From Acidobacteriaceae bacterium (lineage in GTDB: Bacteria; Acidobacteriota; Terriglobia; Terriglobales; Acidobacteriaceae): a stretch of DNA of 64,000 nt. The stretch spans positions 30,874 to 94,873 of the forward strand of contig DAIDKP010000025.1 in the NCBI GenBank assembly GCA_027449965.1. The letters are read 5' to 3'. Each line of letters begins with the position of its first letter. The stretch's first letter is position 1. This document shows positions 8,681 through 17,425 of this stretch, piece by piece. A program made the position numbers and the translations under genes. Under the pieces are notes generated by a model. It did not search any database, had not been told where the DNA came from, and saw only the letters and a list, made by a program, of their open reading frames with translations.

Positions 8681-9877
8681 ATGCGCTTTCGTCACTTGTC
8701 TGGAATTCTCTTTCTGCTCGCCTTGGGTTGCTCGGCAGGCGCTCAAAACTCCTCAGTGGCTTTAACGCCTCCCATGGGCTGGAATAGCTGGAACTTCTTC
8801 GCCGGCAAGGTCAACGACGCCGATGTGCGCGCCGCCGCTGATGCTCTGGTTGCAACCGGCATGAAAGACGCCGGGTACATCTACGTCAACATCGACGACA
8901 CCTGGGAAGGCCAGCGCGATGCCAACGGTGTCATCCAGACCAACAGCAAATTTCCCGACATGAAAGCCCTCGCTGACTATGTTCACTCCCGGGGACTCAA
9001 AATCGGAATCTATTCTTCTCCCGGCCCGAAGACCTGCGCCGGCTATGAGGGATCGCTCGGCCACGAAGCGCAGGACGCGAAGACCTATGCCGCATGGGGC
9101 ATCGATTACGTCAAGTACGATCTGTGCAGCTTCATTCCCGCCGTCATGATGAAGCAGGCGCCGCACGATCCCGCCGCACAGATGAAGCTCATGCAAGCGG
9201 CCTATGCCCGCATGAGCCGCGCCATCCAGGCCACCGGACGGCCGATGGTCCTCTCCATGTGCCAATACGGCTGGGATGCCGTCTGGGAGTGGGGCGCTCA
9301 GGTCGGCGGCAATCTTTGGCGCACCACCGGTGACATCAATCCCACATGGGACCGCATCGCCAAGATCGGCTTCAGCCAGGATGGACTGGAGCGCTACGCA
9401 GCGCCAGGTCACTGGAACGATCCGGACATGCTCGAGGTCGGCAACGGAAAGCTCAGCATGGCTGAGAATCGCAGCCACTTTTCGCTTTGGGCCATGCTCG
9501 CCGCGCCGCTGCTGGCCGGCAACGATCTGCCCAACATGAAGCCGGAAGTCCGTGCCATCCTCACCAACAAAGCCGTCATTGCCATCGACCAGGACAAGCT
9601 GGGCAAGCAGGGACATCGCGCCTACGCCGAGGGCGAGTTTGAAGTCTGGGAGCGACCGCTTTCCGGTGGTGCAATGGCCATCTGCATCATCGACAACGGA
9701 GCCAGTCGCTACTCCACACACCCATTTCATCTGCAGTTGACCCGGCTCGGCCTGCACGGCACACAGGCCGGCACTGATCTCTGGACCGGCAAGCCCATCA
9801 CGCTCACCAACAACATGCCCATCGAGCTGCAAGGGCACGACGTACTGATGGTCCGAGTCGATCACCCAACGATGTAA
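8681..9877 (+). CDS. Alpha-galactosidase, glycoside hydrolase family 27, secreted
   Basis: 398 residues from the ATG at 8681, preceded by GGAGGG; the signal peptide (ILFLLALGCSAGAQ) confirms this start. The GH27 signatures follow: LTPPMGWNSWNFFAGKVND at the barrel start, YVNIDDTWEG, LKIGIYSSPGPKTCAGY, and IDYVKYDLCS with the nucleophile Asp. Acid/base-region motifs are LWRTTGDI and GHWNDPDMLEVGN. A C-terminal beta-sandwich completes the protein. It hydrolyses terminal alpha-galactosyl residues of oligosaccharides or polysaccharides outside the cytoplasm. It is monocistronic, closed by a strong hairpin at 9935-9960. Confidence 0.94.
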   Translation: MRFRHLSGILFLLALGCSAGAQNSSVALTPPMGWNSWNFFAGKVNDADVRAAADALVATGMKDAGYIYVNIDDTWEGQRDANGVIQTNSKFPDMKALADYVHSRGLKIGIYSSPGPKTCAGYEGSLGHEAQDAKTYAAWGIDYVKYDLCSFIPAVMMKQAPHDPAAQMKLMQAAYARMSRAIQATGRPMVLSMCQYGWDAVWEWGAQVGGNLWRTTGDINPTWDRIAKIGFSQDGLERYAAPGHWNDPDMLEVGNGKLSMAENRSHFSLWAMLAAPLLAGNDLPNMKPEVRAILTNKAVIAIDQDKLGKQGHRAYAEGEFEVWERPLSGGAMAICIIDNGASRYSTHPFHLQLTRLGLHGTQAGTDLWTGKPITLTNNMPIELQGHDVLMVRVDHPTM

Positions 9878-9934
9878 GCGCGCCGTCCCATTCAAAGCGC
9901 GCATCCATTCGCTCACCTTCACTGCCATGCAAAA

Positions 9935-9960
9935 CGGGCCGGAGTTCATCCTCCGGCCCG
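9935..9960. terminator. Bidirectional intrinsic terminator
   Basis: A perfect 10-bp GC-rich stem (CGGGCCGGAG and its complement) with a 6-nt loop, flanked by AAAA on the left and a short T-containing run on the right. It separates the convergent alpha-galactosidase and SGNH-hydrolase genes. Confidence 0.82.
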
Positions 9961-9989
9961 TGTCAGTTTCCCGCCAGAATCCCTATCTC

Positions 9990-10751
9990 CTACGGTGCGG
10001 GTTCAGCCAGAGCCTTCTGAATCCCCGCATCCACCAGCGGATTCATAATCGCATATCCGGCATCGTTCGGATGCACGCCATCCTTGCTCAGATTCGCCGG
10101 CAGCCCGCCCTCCGCATCCGCCATCGCCGTCCAGAAATCGACATAGACCAGTTGGTGCCTGGACGCGTAGCTTTGGATCCACGCATTCAGCGTGCGAATC
10201 TTCTGCATCGGCTGCAATCCCCGGTGCCACGGAAAATCCACCGAAGGCAGCACCGAGCAAAGCACCATGCGCAGATGATGCGCACGCGCCAGATCCGCCA
10301 TCGAAGCCAGGTTATTCTCCGTATCCTGCAGCGTCATCACGCCTGTATTTCCGGCAATATCGTTCGTCCCTGCCATCAGCACCACGACCGACGGCTTCAG
10401 GTCGATCACATCCTGGCGGAAGCGCAGCACCATCTGCGGCGTCGTCTGCCCGCTGATCCCGCGATTGATCTTCTCCCAGCGATGCTCCGGCATCTGCGGC
10501 ACAAACGGCACGCCATCGTGCTGCCAGTTTTCCGTTATCGAGTCGCCCATGAAGACCACACGCGGAAGATCGGCGGGCGGCAGCGCGGCATCCATGGCGC
10601 GAAAGCGCGCCAGCCACGGAAAATCCTCCAGCAGTTGCTGCGTATGTTGCGTCTGCCAATCCGTGGCAGCAGGCCGGGACAACTGGGGCTGTGCGCCGGC
10701 CAACAGGCTTCCAGCCATCATCACGACAACGACTCCAGCTACTCGACGCAT
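9990..10751 (-). CDS. Secreted SGNH/GDSL-type hydrolase
   Basis: 253 residues from the ATG at 10749-10751, after GGAGG; the signal peptide is RRVAGVVVVMMAGSLLAGAQ. All SGNH blocks are present: block I VVFMGDSITENW (nucleophile Ser), block II Gly in RGISGQTTPQM, block III Asn in LMAGTNDIAGN, and block V DGVHPNDAGYAIM (Asp and His). The family includes lipases, carbohydrate acetylesterases and thioesterases. Proximity to an alpha-galactosidase makes a carbohydrate esterase plausible, but this is inference. Confidence 0.9.
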   Translation of the reverse strand: MRRVAGVVVVMMAGSLLAGAQPQLSRPAATDWQTQHTQQLLEDFPWLARFRAMDAALPPADLPRVVFMGDSITENWQHDGVPFVPQMPEHRWEKINRGISGQTTPQMVLRFRQDVIDLKPSVVVLMAGTNDIAGNTGVMTLQDTENNLASMADLARAHHLRMVLCSVLPSVDFPWHRGLQPMQKIRTLNAWIQSYASRHQLVYVDFWTAMADAEGGLPANLSKDGVHPNDAGYAIMNPLVDAGIQKALAEPAP

Positions 10752-10848
10752 CCTGAACCTCCATCCCCGAACATCCATCCCTGAACCTTCATCCCTGGCC
10801 CTCCCTGTCTGGCCCCCGTCTGGTCCTGGCGTTTGAAATCGAACCCCA

Positions 10849-12129
10849 TCAACTCTCTTTTTTCAGCGCACGATGGCCAATGTCGCGGCGAAAATACATG
10901 CCTTCGAACTGAATCCGCCGCATTCCCTCATAGGCGCGCGCCAGCGCCTCGCGCAGATTGTCGCCCACCGCCGTCACGCCCAGCACGCGTCCGCCTGCCG
11001 TCAGCAGGTGGCCCGCGCGAAGCGCCGTGCCCGAGTGGAAGACGACCACCTCTGCCACCTGTTCGGCAGCGTCCACCCCGCGAATCTCCTTACCCGTCTC
11101 ATAACCGCCCGGATAGCCGCCCGAACTCGCAATGACGCAGGCGCTTGCCCCCGGCTTCCAGCGCAGCCTGATCTCGGCCAATCGGCCATCGATCGCCGCA
11201 CCCAGTGCCTCCGCCAGATCGCTGTCCAGCCGCGCCAGAATCGCCTGCGTCTCCGGATCGCCAAAGCGCGCATTGAACTCCAGCACCTGCGGCCCGCGCG
11301 CCGTCATCATCAGCCCAATGTAGAGCACCCCGGTAAACGGCGTTCCCTCCGCAGCCATCCCTCGCAGCGTCGGCTCGGCAATGTGCCGCACCACCCACTC
11401 CTGCGTCTCCGCATCCAGAATGCTCTCTGTCGAATAGACGCCCATACCCCCAGTATTCGGCCCCGTATCCCCTTCGCCAATCCGCTTGTGGTCCTGCGCG
11501 GCCACCAGCGGCAGCGCCGTCGTTCCGTCACAAAGGCACAGAAAGCTCACCTCGTCGCCGGTCAGGAACTCTTCCACCACCACCTGCCGTTCGCCATCGC
11601 TGCCCAGCAGCTCGCCGGTAAACAAACCCTGTGCCGCCTCCCGTGCCGCTCGGCGCGTCTGGCAGATCACCACTCCCTTGCCCGCAGCCAGGCCATCGGC
11701 CTTCACCACCATCGGCGCGTGAAACAGCTCCAGCGCCTTTTCCACCTCATCTGCGCTGGTGCAGACAGCATAGTTGGCGGTGGGAATCTGATGGCGCTGC
11801 AGAAATCGTTTGGCGAAGGATTTGCTCGTCTCCAGCATCGCCGCCGCCTGCGTCGGCCCAAAGACACGCAGGCCGCGCTCCCGCAGCACATCCACCAAGC
11901 CCAGCGCCAGCGGCAGCTCCGGACCCACCACCACCATCCCCGGCTGCTCCCGCAACGCCAGCTCCACCATACTGTCCAGATCCGAAAGCACCACCGGAGC
12001 CAACCGCGCTACCTGAGCCATGCCTCCGTTCCCCGGCGCGCACACCACCTCCGTCACCTGTGCGCTTCGCTTCAGCGCCCAGGCCAGCGCGTGCTCCCGA
12101 CCACCCGATCCAATCACCAGCACCTTCAT
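10849..12129 (-). CDS. purD: Phosphoribosylamine-glycine ligase PurD
   Basis: 426 residues, the normal length. It catalyses ATP-dependent ligation of glycine to phosphoribosylamine in purine synthesis. It begins with the diagnostic MKVLVIGSGGREHALAW, then CAPGNGG and VVGPELPLALGLVD. The ATP-grasp core follows: MVVKADGLAAGKGVVIC, VVVEEFLTGDEVSF, DHKRIGEGDTGPNTGGMG, and LEFNARFGDPETQ. The ATG at 12127-12129 follows an AGGAG. It is followed on the same strand by the SGNH gene after about 100 nt. Upstream lies the ATPase-DUF4276 pair. Confidence 0.97.
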   Translation of the reverse strand: MKVLVIGSGGREHALAWALKRSAQVTEVVCAPGNGGMAQVARLAPVVLSDLDSMVELALREQPGMVVVGPELPLALGLVDVLRERGLRVFGPTQAAAMLETSKSFAKRFLQRHQIPTANYAVCTSADEVEKALELFHAPMVVKADGLAAGKGVVICQTRRAAREAAQGLFTGELLGSDGERQVVVEEFLTGDEVSFLCLCDGTTALPLVAAQDHKRIGEGDTGPNTGGMGVYSTESILDAETQEWVVRHIAEPTLRGMAAEGTPFTGVLYIGLMMTARGPQVLEFNARFGDPETQAILARLDSDLAEALGAAIDGRLAEIRLRWKPGASACVIASSGGYPGGYETGKEIRGVDAAEQVAEVVVFHSGTALRAGHLLTAGGRVLGVTAVGDNLREALARAYEGMRRIQFEGMYFRRDIGHRALKKES

Positions 12130-12210
12130 GCGTCTACTCCTGCTTCAACTTTGCTTCTGCTCGCAACATGCATTCCACTTCGTTGCCTTGGCTTTCAATG
12201 ATCTCTCTTG

Positions 12211-12786
12211 TCAGATCGCCAGCAGTTCATCCTGCAAACGTCGGATTGCTCCCACGAAGTTCCTAAAGCTTGCCGATCGATGATTTTCAATATCTAGATA
12301 TCGCCCTATCTCTCTTGATCCACTTACCTTCCGATAATGACCCTCGGTGAGTTGCGCCAGCAATACCGACGGCCCGGTCAAAGAATCTGGATTTCGATAC
12401 GCTCTTCGATCTTGCTTGCCCTCAATATCAGGACAATCCAGCGCAGTCGCAACCGCATTCAAATCTGCCAGGTAAAATGTCTCAAGCTCGCGACACGCAA
12501 TCCTGACAACGCATCTCTCAGCACGACCGGACTTCTGACACTCCTCCAAAAATCTTCGCTTGACTTTCTCGCAGTCCGGATCCCTGTCCTGGTCCGTCAA
12601 AATCAGAAAGCGTGCTCCCGGATTTTGATAGGCACGAATCTTTCGGGCTGCATTTTGTGCCAGATCACTCTTGCCCTCAAATACGATTGTACGAACCGTC
12701 ACGTCGTCGCACAGAATCCTCGGCAGGAACGTCTCCAACAAGGCTGCTGCCGACTCTTCCTCCAGCAGAAAGACCAGCTCGCTCAT
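12211..12786 (-). CDS. DUF4276-family protein (TOPRIM-like predicted nuclease), partner of adjacent ATPase
   Basis: 191 residues. Motifs are a Glu-rich first strand (FLLEEES), then FLILTDQDRD with Asp65/Asp67/Asp69 in the DxD position of a TOPRIM-like fold, and RELETFYLAD at residues 99-108, the most conserved DUF4276 block. DUF4276 genes are commonly found directly after an AAA ATPase with SMC/OLD-like features, and such pairs are suspected phage-defence or toxin systems. Here the start overlaps the ATPase stop by 4 nt (ATGA), so the two are translationally coupled. The region is less GC-rich than purD and miaA around it, consistent with transfer. Confidence 0.82.
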   Translation of the reverse strand: MSELVFLLEEESAAALLETFLPRILCDDVTVRTIVFEGKSDLAQNAARKIRAYQNPGARFLILTDQDRDPDCEKVKRRFLEECQKSGRAERCVVRIACRELETFYLADLNAVATALDCPDIEGKQDRRAYRNPDSLTGPSVLLAQLTEGHYRKVSGSREIGRYLDIENHRSASFRNFVGAIRRLQDELLAI

Positions 12787-13991
12787 CCTCGCGTCGCTCC
12801 AGATGGATCAGCCCCCGTAAAAAATCCTTGCTTCCACAGATGACCGAGCTTGTCTCCATCTGCCATATATGCTTTGATTTGCTCGTCTTCAACAGCCTTT
12901 CTTATCTCTGTGTAACCGTTCTTCTTCACCAGCCAGCAGACCTCTTCAATGCGTAGAGCGTTCAAAAAGTCCGGTGAATGCGTTGAAACCAGCACCTGAC
13001 CGCCACGACGGGCATAGTCACGAAACTCCTCTGCCAGCTCGGTCATCAACGTCGGATAAAGCTGATTTTCCGGTTCCTCTACGCACAGAAGCGGATGCGC
13101 TCCCGGATCGTAAAGAAGCACCAGATACGCAAACATCTTGATCGTTCCATCGGAAACATAACGATCCAGAAATGGCGTCTGAAAGGTACCATCCTTGAAA
13201 CGCAATGTCAGATATCCATCCTCTGTAAGCCTTGGTTCCACATCGCTGATTCCCGGCACACGACGCTTCATCGCTTGCAGAATCGCATCGAATGTCTTCG
13301 GATGGTTTTCAAAAAGATACTGTGCAACCCGCGGCAGGTTGTCTCCTGAATTCGATAGGTGCTCGGAATCTCCTGCCGCTTCTTTCCGCCCGCGCGCTGA
13401 TTCAATATGGAAGTCCGAGACATGCCAGGATTCAATCAAAGCTCGAAAGGCATTTGCCGCTTTGAATCGTTCGAACTGTCCTAATCCTTTGATGGCCAGG
13501 GTATCAGGACTAACCGACTGCTGCTCCGTCTTCAGTTCACTGTCGGGAGCATGGAAGTCCTCTTCATTGGTGATCGCTTTTCCTTTGCCCTCAGTGAAGT
13601 CCAGAAAATGAAAAGGACTACCATATTGCCCGCGCTTGTAGCGCAAAAGCTCCCGTTTCACATAAGGCGCGTTCTCTCGCTGCGCTATTTCCAGTGAGTA
13701 GGTAACAAGCCGATCGACGCCCGTGATCTTCATGCGAAACTGAATTTCGATGAGGATGCTGTCATGCCTTGGATCAGCTCCTCGGCTAAGCACCTCTGCA
13801 AACCGTCCACGCGCATCCAGAGCCTGTCGCACATTGTTCTTCAGGGAATCACGCAAAAATCCGAACAAATCAAACAGTGTGCTCTTACCTGTTCCATTAG
13901 CGCCAACCACCACCAGAAATTGCGGAACGCCTGTCAGATGCACATCGCGAAATGCCTTGAAATTCTTCAATCGAATGGATTCAATACGCAT
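12783..13991 (-). CDS. AAA family ATPase (OLD/RecF-like, AAA_15/21), partner of DUF4276 protein
   Basis: 403 residues from the ATG at 13989-13991, after GAGGAAACTG. The N-terminus IESIRLKNFKAFRDVHL leads into the Walker A GANGTGKST (residues 30-38), a pattern of SMC/RecF/OLD-type ATPases. The ABC-like signature SDGT (280-283), Walker B LLCVEEPE (301-308) and the switch histidine in STHSPD (336-341) are all present, so it should be a competent ATPase. The central insert is charged. In such pairs the ATPase is thought to sense infection and control the associated effector. It is translationally coupled with the downstream DUF4276 gene. Confidence 0.88.
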   Translation of the reverse strand: MRIESIRLKNFKAFRDVHLTGVPQFLVVVGANGTGKSTLFDLFGFLRDSLKNNVRQALDARGRFAEVLSRGADPRHDSILIEIQFRMKITGVDRLVTYSLEIAQRENAPYVKRELLRYKRGQYGSPFHFLDFTEGKGKAITNEEDFHAPDSELKTEQQSVSPDTLAIKGLGQFERFKAANAFRALIESWHVSDFHIESARGRKEAAGDSEHLSNSGDNLPRVAQYLFENHPKTFDAILQAMKRRVPGISDVEPRLTEDGYLTLRFKDGTFQTPFLDRYVSDGTIKMFAYLVLLYDPGAHPLLCVEEPENQLYPTLMTELAEEFRDYARRGGQVLVSTHSPDFLNALRIEEVCWLVKKNGYTEIRKAVEDEQIKAYMADGDKLGHLWKQGFFTGADPSGATRG

Positions 13992-14087
13992 CAGTTTCCT
14001 CGGATTCTGCACTACCAGCATATATCCCGCCACAAAATATAGATTCGCCAACTTCGCTATACTGCCATTGCGTTCCCGACTCTTCTC

Positions 14088-14246
14088 ATGGCCCCCGAAC
14101 CGTCTCGCCAGCCCGATCCATTCGCAGCCTTCCGTCGCTACCAGCGCTTTGGTCTGCTTCTGGTTGCGCTCGCCGTGCTGCTCTGGCGGCTCACCCAGGT
14201 ACCGCGCGGCTGGTGGTTTCCCGCTGGCTGGTGGCGCTTGTGGTAG
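14088..14246 (+). CDS. Possible small membrane protein upstream of miaA, 52 aa
   Basis: A short frame from ATG 14088 to TAG 14246 encodes a charged Pro/Arg-rich N-terminus, one transmembrane helix (FGLLLVALAVLLW) and a Trp-rich end. It overlaps the 5' end of miaA. If miaA starts at the GTG at 14240, the two overlap by 7 nt, as in coupled operons. No family is recognised and it is too short to be sure. Confidence 0.4.
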   Translation: MAPEPSRQPDPFAAFRRYQRFGLLLVALAVLLWRLTQVPRGWWFPAGWWRLW

Positions 14247-15241
14247 TCCATCCCACGGCCGATTCCAGCCCCACGCCAGATTCCGGCTCTGAATCGCTGG
14301 CCCTCGTGATCGCTGGTCCCACCGCGAGCGGCAAAACGGCTCTGGCTCTTGCCCTGGCGCAGGCGCTCGCTCCCGGCCTGGCTGCGGAGATCGTCAGTTG
14401 CGACTCGGTCGCCGTCTATCGCGGCCTGGAGATTGGCTCAGCCAAGCCCACCGCAGCCCAGCGCGCGCTTGTGCCTCATCACCTCCTCGATGTCGCCGAT
14501 CCCGACTCGAACTTCTCTGCCGGCGACTATGCCCGCCAGGCTCGCGCCGCCATGCGTGCCATCGCCGCGCGTGGCGCCGTTCCCATCCTCACCGGCGGCA
14601 CCGGACTCTATCTGCGTGCCCTGGTGCAGGGTCTCTTTGCCGGTCCTCAACGCAACGACGATCTGCGCCAGCGCCTTGTCCGGCGACAGGCGCAACGGGG
14701 CCAAGGCTGGCTTCATCGCCTGCTCCAGCGCCTCGATCCCGTCGCTGCCGCGCGCATCCACGCCAACGACACACCCAAGCTCATTCGCGCCCTTGAGGTC
14801 ACTCTTGCTGCCCGGCGACCCATGACCACACAGCTTGCCGACGGTCGTGAACCGCTCACCGGCTTCCGTCTGCTTTGGATCGGGCTGGATCCGCCGCGCC
14901 CATCGCTCTATGCGCGCATCAACGCACGTGCCGCGCAGATGTTCGACGATGGCCTGGTTGCGGAGACGGAGTCGCTGCTTGCCCGTTACGGACCCGTCCG
15001 CGCGCTCGATGCGCTCGGCTATCGCCAGGCTCAGGCACTCCTGCGCGGAGAAGTCGCTTTGCCGCAAGCCATCGCCGCGGCTCAGCAGGGTCACCGCAAC
15101 TACGCCAAGCGCCAGATCACCTGGTTTCGCCGAGAACCGCAGATGCGCTGGATCCACGCCTTTGGAGACGACCCACAGACACTCCCCACTGCGCTTGCCC
15201 AAATCCAGGTGCAGCGACAATCCCCAAGCCGTTCCGAGTAG
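14213..15241 (+). CDS. miaA: tRNA dimethylallyltransferase MiaA
   Basis: Adds the isopentenyl group to A37 of tRNAs reading UNN codons. Key motifs are the P-loop VIAGPTASGKTALA, DSVAVYRGLEIGSAKP, PHHLLDVADPDSNFSAGDY, and ILTGGTGLYLRALVQG. RALEVTL and YAKRQITWFRRE mark the C-terminal part. The frame opens at a GTG at 14213, but most MiaA proteins begin a few residues before the P-loop strand, so GTG 14240 (overlapping the stop of the small upstream frame) is an equally good start. The stop lies only 2 nt from the stop of the convergent histidine-kinase gene. Confidence 0.95.
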   Translation: MVSRWLVALVVVHPTADSSPTPDSGSESLALVIAGPTASGKTALALALAQALAPGLAAEIVSCDSVAVYRGLEIGSAKPTAAQRALVPHHLLDVADPDSNFSAGDYARQARAAMRAIAARGAVPILTGGTGLYLRALVQGLFAGPQRNDDLRQRLVRRQAQRGQGWLHRLLQRLDPVAAARIHANDTPKLIRALEVTLAARRPMTTQLADGREPLTGFRLLWIGLDPPRPSLYARINARAAQMFDDGLVAETESLLARYGPVRALDALGYRQAQALLRGEVALPQAIAAAQQGHRNYAKRQITWFRREPQMRWIHAFGDDPQTLPTALAQIQVQRQSPSRSE

Positions 15242-15243
15242 CT

Positions 15244-16692
15244 TCACCCCGCCAGCGGCAGACACAACTCCACGATCAATCCTCCACCGACCGCATTGCG
15301 CGCCTTCACCTGACCCCCGTGCAGCCGGACCGCCCGCTCGGTGATCGCCAGCCCCACCCCATATCCTCCGGTCGAGCGCTGTCGCGCCAGATCCAGCCGA
15401 TGAAACGGGCGAAAGATCGCCTGCAACTGATCCTCCGGCACTCCAGGTCCGCAATCCTTCACGGCAACCACGGCAAAGTCCCCCTGCAACCACTCTTCCC
15501 GTCGCAGCGATACTATCACCACGCTGCCTTCCGAGGTATAGGCGATTGCATTGCGGATCACATTCTCTGCTGCGCGCGTCAGCAGCATGGGGCTGCCCAG
15601 AATCGTCGGTCCGGTTCCGCACGCATCCTCAAAGACCACGCTGCAGCCACGCCGCTTCGCCTCATACTCCATATCCGGCAGCAGTCCGCCGAGCAGTTCT
15701 CTCAGCGACACCGCTTCCTTTTCCGGCAGCTTCTTCGCCGACTCCAGGGAAGACAGGCTCAGCAACTGTCCGATCAGGTCGTTCAGCCGCTCCGTCTCCC
15801 GCCCGATTCGATCCAGCTGATCCCGCAGCAGTCCACAGTTCGTTTCGCTCTCCGTGCCTTCCAGTTGGACCGCCGCCTCATCCGCTTCCTCGCGCGCCAG
15901 TTCCAGCGCCACGCTCAGCCGTGCCAGCGGCGACCGCAGCTCGTGCGAAACATCCCGCAGCAGCAGCTTCTGCACATCCACCAGCTGCTCCAGCCGCTCG
16001 GCCATCTCGTTGAAATCCACCACCAGGCCCCGAAGCTCGTCTTTTTCCGCCTGTTGCGCCGCGGGCCGCAGCCGCCTGGGCCAGTTCACACGCGCGCGCA
16101 GATTGCCCTGCGCCAGCTCGCGCGCCGCCTCACGCAGCAGCCCGATCGGTCGCGTCATCATCCGTGTGATGAAAAAGGTCACAATCAGCGAGACAATCAG
16201 GCTGATCGCCAGGCGCGGCAGCATCTCCCGATAGGGAATGTAAATCTGCCTCGGATAACTGCCACGCAGAATGTAGACGTAATGCTGACCGCGCGCATTA
16301 TCCGCCAGCACACCCTGCATGTAGCTCGCTGACCCCTGCCCATGCACCATGTAGCCGTATCGGCGTACCTCCGCCACACGCCGGGCATAGGGCGTTGCGT
16401 CCATCGACTGACACAGCAGATGGTTCTGCGGATCAAAGAGCAGCGCCGGCTGGTCGCCCGGTGCCGGTGTCTCGATCGGAAAGATGCTCGGCACAGCCTT
16501 CAGCGCCGCGCACCCACCCGTCTCATAGGCGCGAATCGAAAGCCGCGCATTCGACTCCATCTGGGCAAAGGCCGACGTATACACCGCCTCCGTCGTCCGA
16601 AACTGGTTCATCAAAAACAGCAGTGTCGAAACGAAGATCAGCGCCTCAATCGTCCAGAAGGCCAGAAACAGTTTGATAAACGTGCTTCGCAT
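15244..16692 (-). CDS. Sensor histidine kinase, CpxA-like
   Basis: 482 residues: transmembrane helix at about 8-28, a periplasmic sensor domain of about 130 residues, a second membrane helix (LAISLIVSLIVTFFIT), then HAMP. The kinase core follows, with H-box DVSHELRSPLARL, N-box ENVIRNAIAYT, and the ATP lid DCGPGVPE and GGYGVGLAI. It is a complete, probably active kinase. The layout and the partner regulator resemble the CpxA/CpxR envelope-stress pair, but the sensor domain is too variable to infer the signal. It lies 4 nt downstream of the regulator gene and ends 2 nt from miaA. Confidence 0.93.
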   Translation of the reverse strand: MRSTFIKLFLAFWTIEALIFVSTLLFLMNQFRTTEAVYTSAFAQMESNARLSIRAYETGGCAALKAVPSIFPIETPAPGDQPALLFDPQNHLLCQSMDATPYARRVAEVRRYGYMVHGQGSASYMQGVLADNARGQHYVYILRGSYPRQIYIPYREMLPRLAISLIVSLIVTFFITRMMTRPIGLLREAARELAQGNLRARVNWPRRLRPAAQQAEKDELRGLVVDFNEMAERLEQLVDVQKLLLRDVSHELRSPLARLSVALELAREEADEAAVQLEGTESETNCGLLRDQLDRIGRETERLNDLIGQLLSLSSLESAKKLPEKEAVSLRELLGGLLPDMEYEAKRRGCSVVFEDACGTGPTILGSPMLLTRAAENVIRNAIAYTSEGSVVIVSLRREEWLQGDFAVVAVKDCGPGVPEDQLQAIFRPFHRLDLARQRSTGGYGVGLAITERAVRLHGGQVKARNAVGGGLIVELCLPLAG

Positions 16693-16696
16693 CGCT

Positions 16697-17425
16697 TCAG
16701 GCTCCGCGTCTCACGCTCGCCGAGGGCATCGCAAGCTGATATCCAATCGCGCGAATCGTCTTGATCCGCTCGCCCTCGCCGGCTGCGTCCTCCAGCTTGC
16801 GGCGCAGCCGACTCACATGCATATCCAGGCTGCGATCAAATGGATGAAATTTCCGGTCCAGCACCATCTCCGTCAGCGACTCGCGCGTCAGCACCTGTCC
16901 CGGCGCGCTCACCAGCGCACGCAGCAGCTCAAACTCCACATCCGTCAGCTCCAGCGAAACGCCTTTGCAGCTTGCCGTCCGCGCACCGGTATCCATCGCA
17001 ATCCCGGCTGCTTCCAGATACGCTGCGCCTGACTCCGCCGGCGCATGGGATACGCTTCGCCGCAGAATCGCCCGCACGCGCGCCAGCAGCTCGCGCGGAT
17101 TGAATGGCTTGGGCAGATAGTCATCCGCGCCAATCTCCAGCCCCACAATCCGGTCCACATCCTCGCCGCGCGCGGTCAGCAGCAGCACGCTCACCTGCGA
17201 ACGCGACCGCAGACGCCGCAGCACCTCAAAGCCATCCATCCCCGGCAACATCACATCCAGCAGCACCAGCGCAAACGGCTCGCTCAGTGCACGCTCCAGT
17301 CCGGCTTCGCCACGATGTTCCGTCCTCACCGCAAAACCATGACGACTCAGATAATCCTCCAGCATTCCGGACAGTTCCATATCGTCGTCAATCAGCAGGA
17401 TCGGTTCCATGATTTCTGCGCTCAT
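16697..17425 (-). CDS. OmpR/CpxR-family response regulator
   Basis: 242 residues. The receiver domain has the acidic pocket LLIDDDMEL, phospho-acceptor Asp in LVLLDVMLPGMDG, Thr in LLLTARG and Lys in YLPKPF. A Ser/Ala linker leads to an OmpR-type winged helix (LTDVEFELLRALVSAPGQVL, with DMHVSRLRRKL as recognition region and IRAIGYQLA as the wing). It is the first gene of a two-gene operon with the sensor kinase. A set of 10-bp direct repeats immediately upstream (17463-17530) is the likely binding site, suggesting autoregulation. Confidence 0.94.
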   Translation of the reverse strand: MSAEIMEPILLIDDDMELSGMLEDYLSRHGFAVRTEHRGEAGLERALSEPFALVLLDVMLPGMDGFEVLRRLRSRSQVSVLLLTARGEDVDRIVGLEIGADDYLPKPFNPRELLARVRAILRRSVSHAPAESGAAYLEAAGIAMDTGARTASCKGVSLELTDVEFELLRALVSAPGQVLTRESLTEMVLDRKFHPFDRSLDMHVSRLRRKLEDAAGEGERIKTIRAIGYQLAMPSASVRRGA

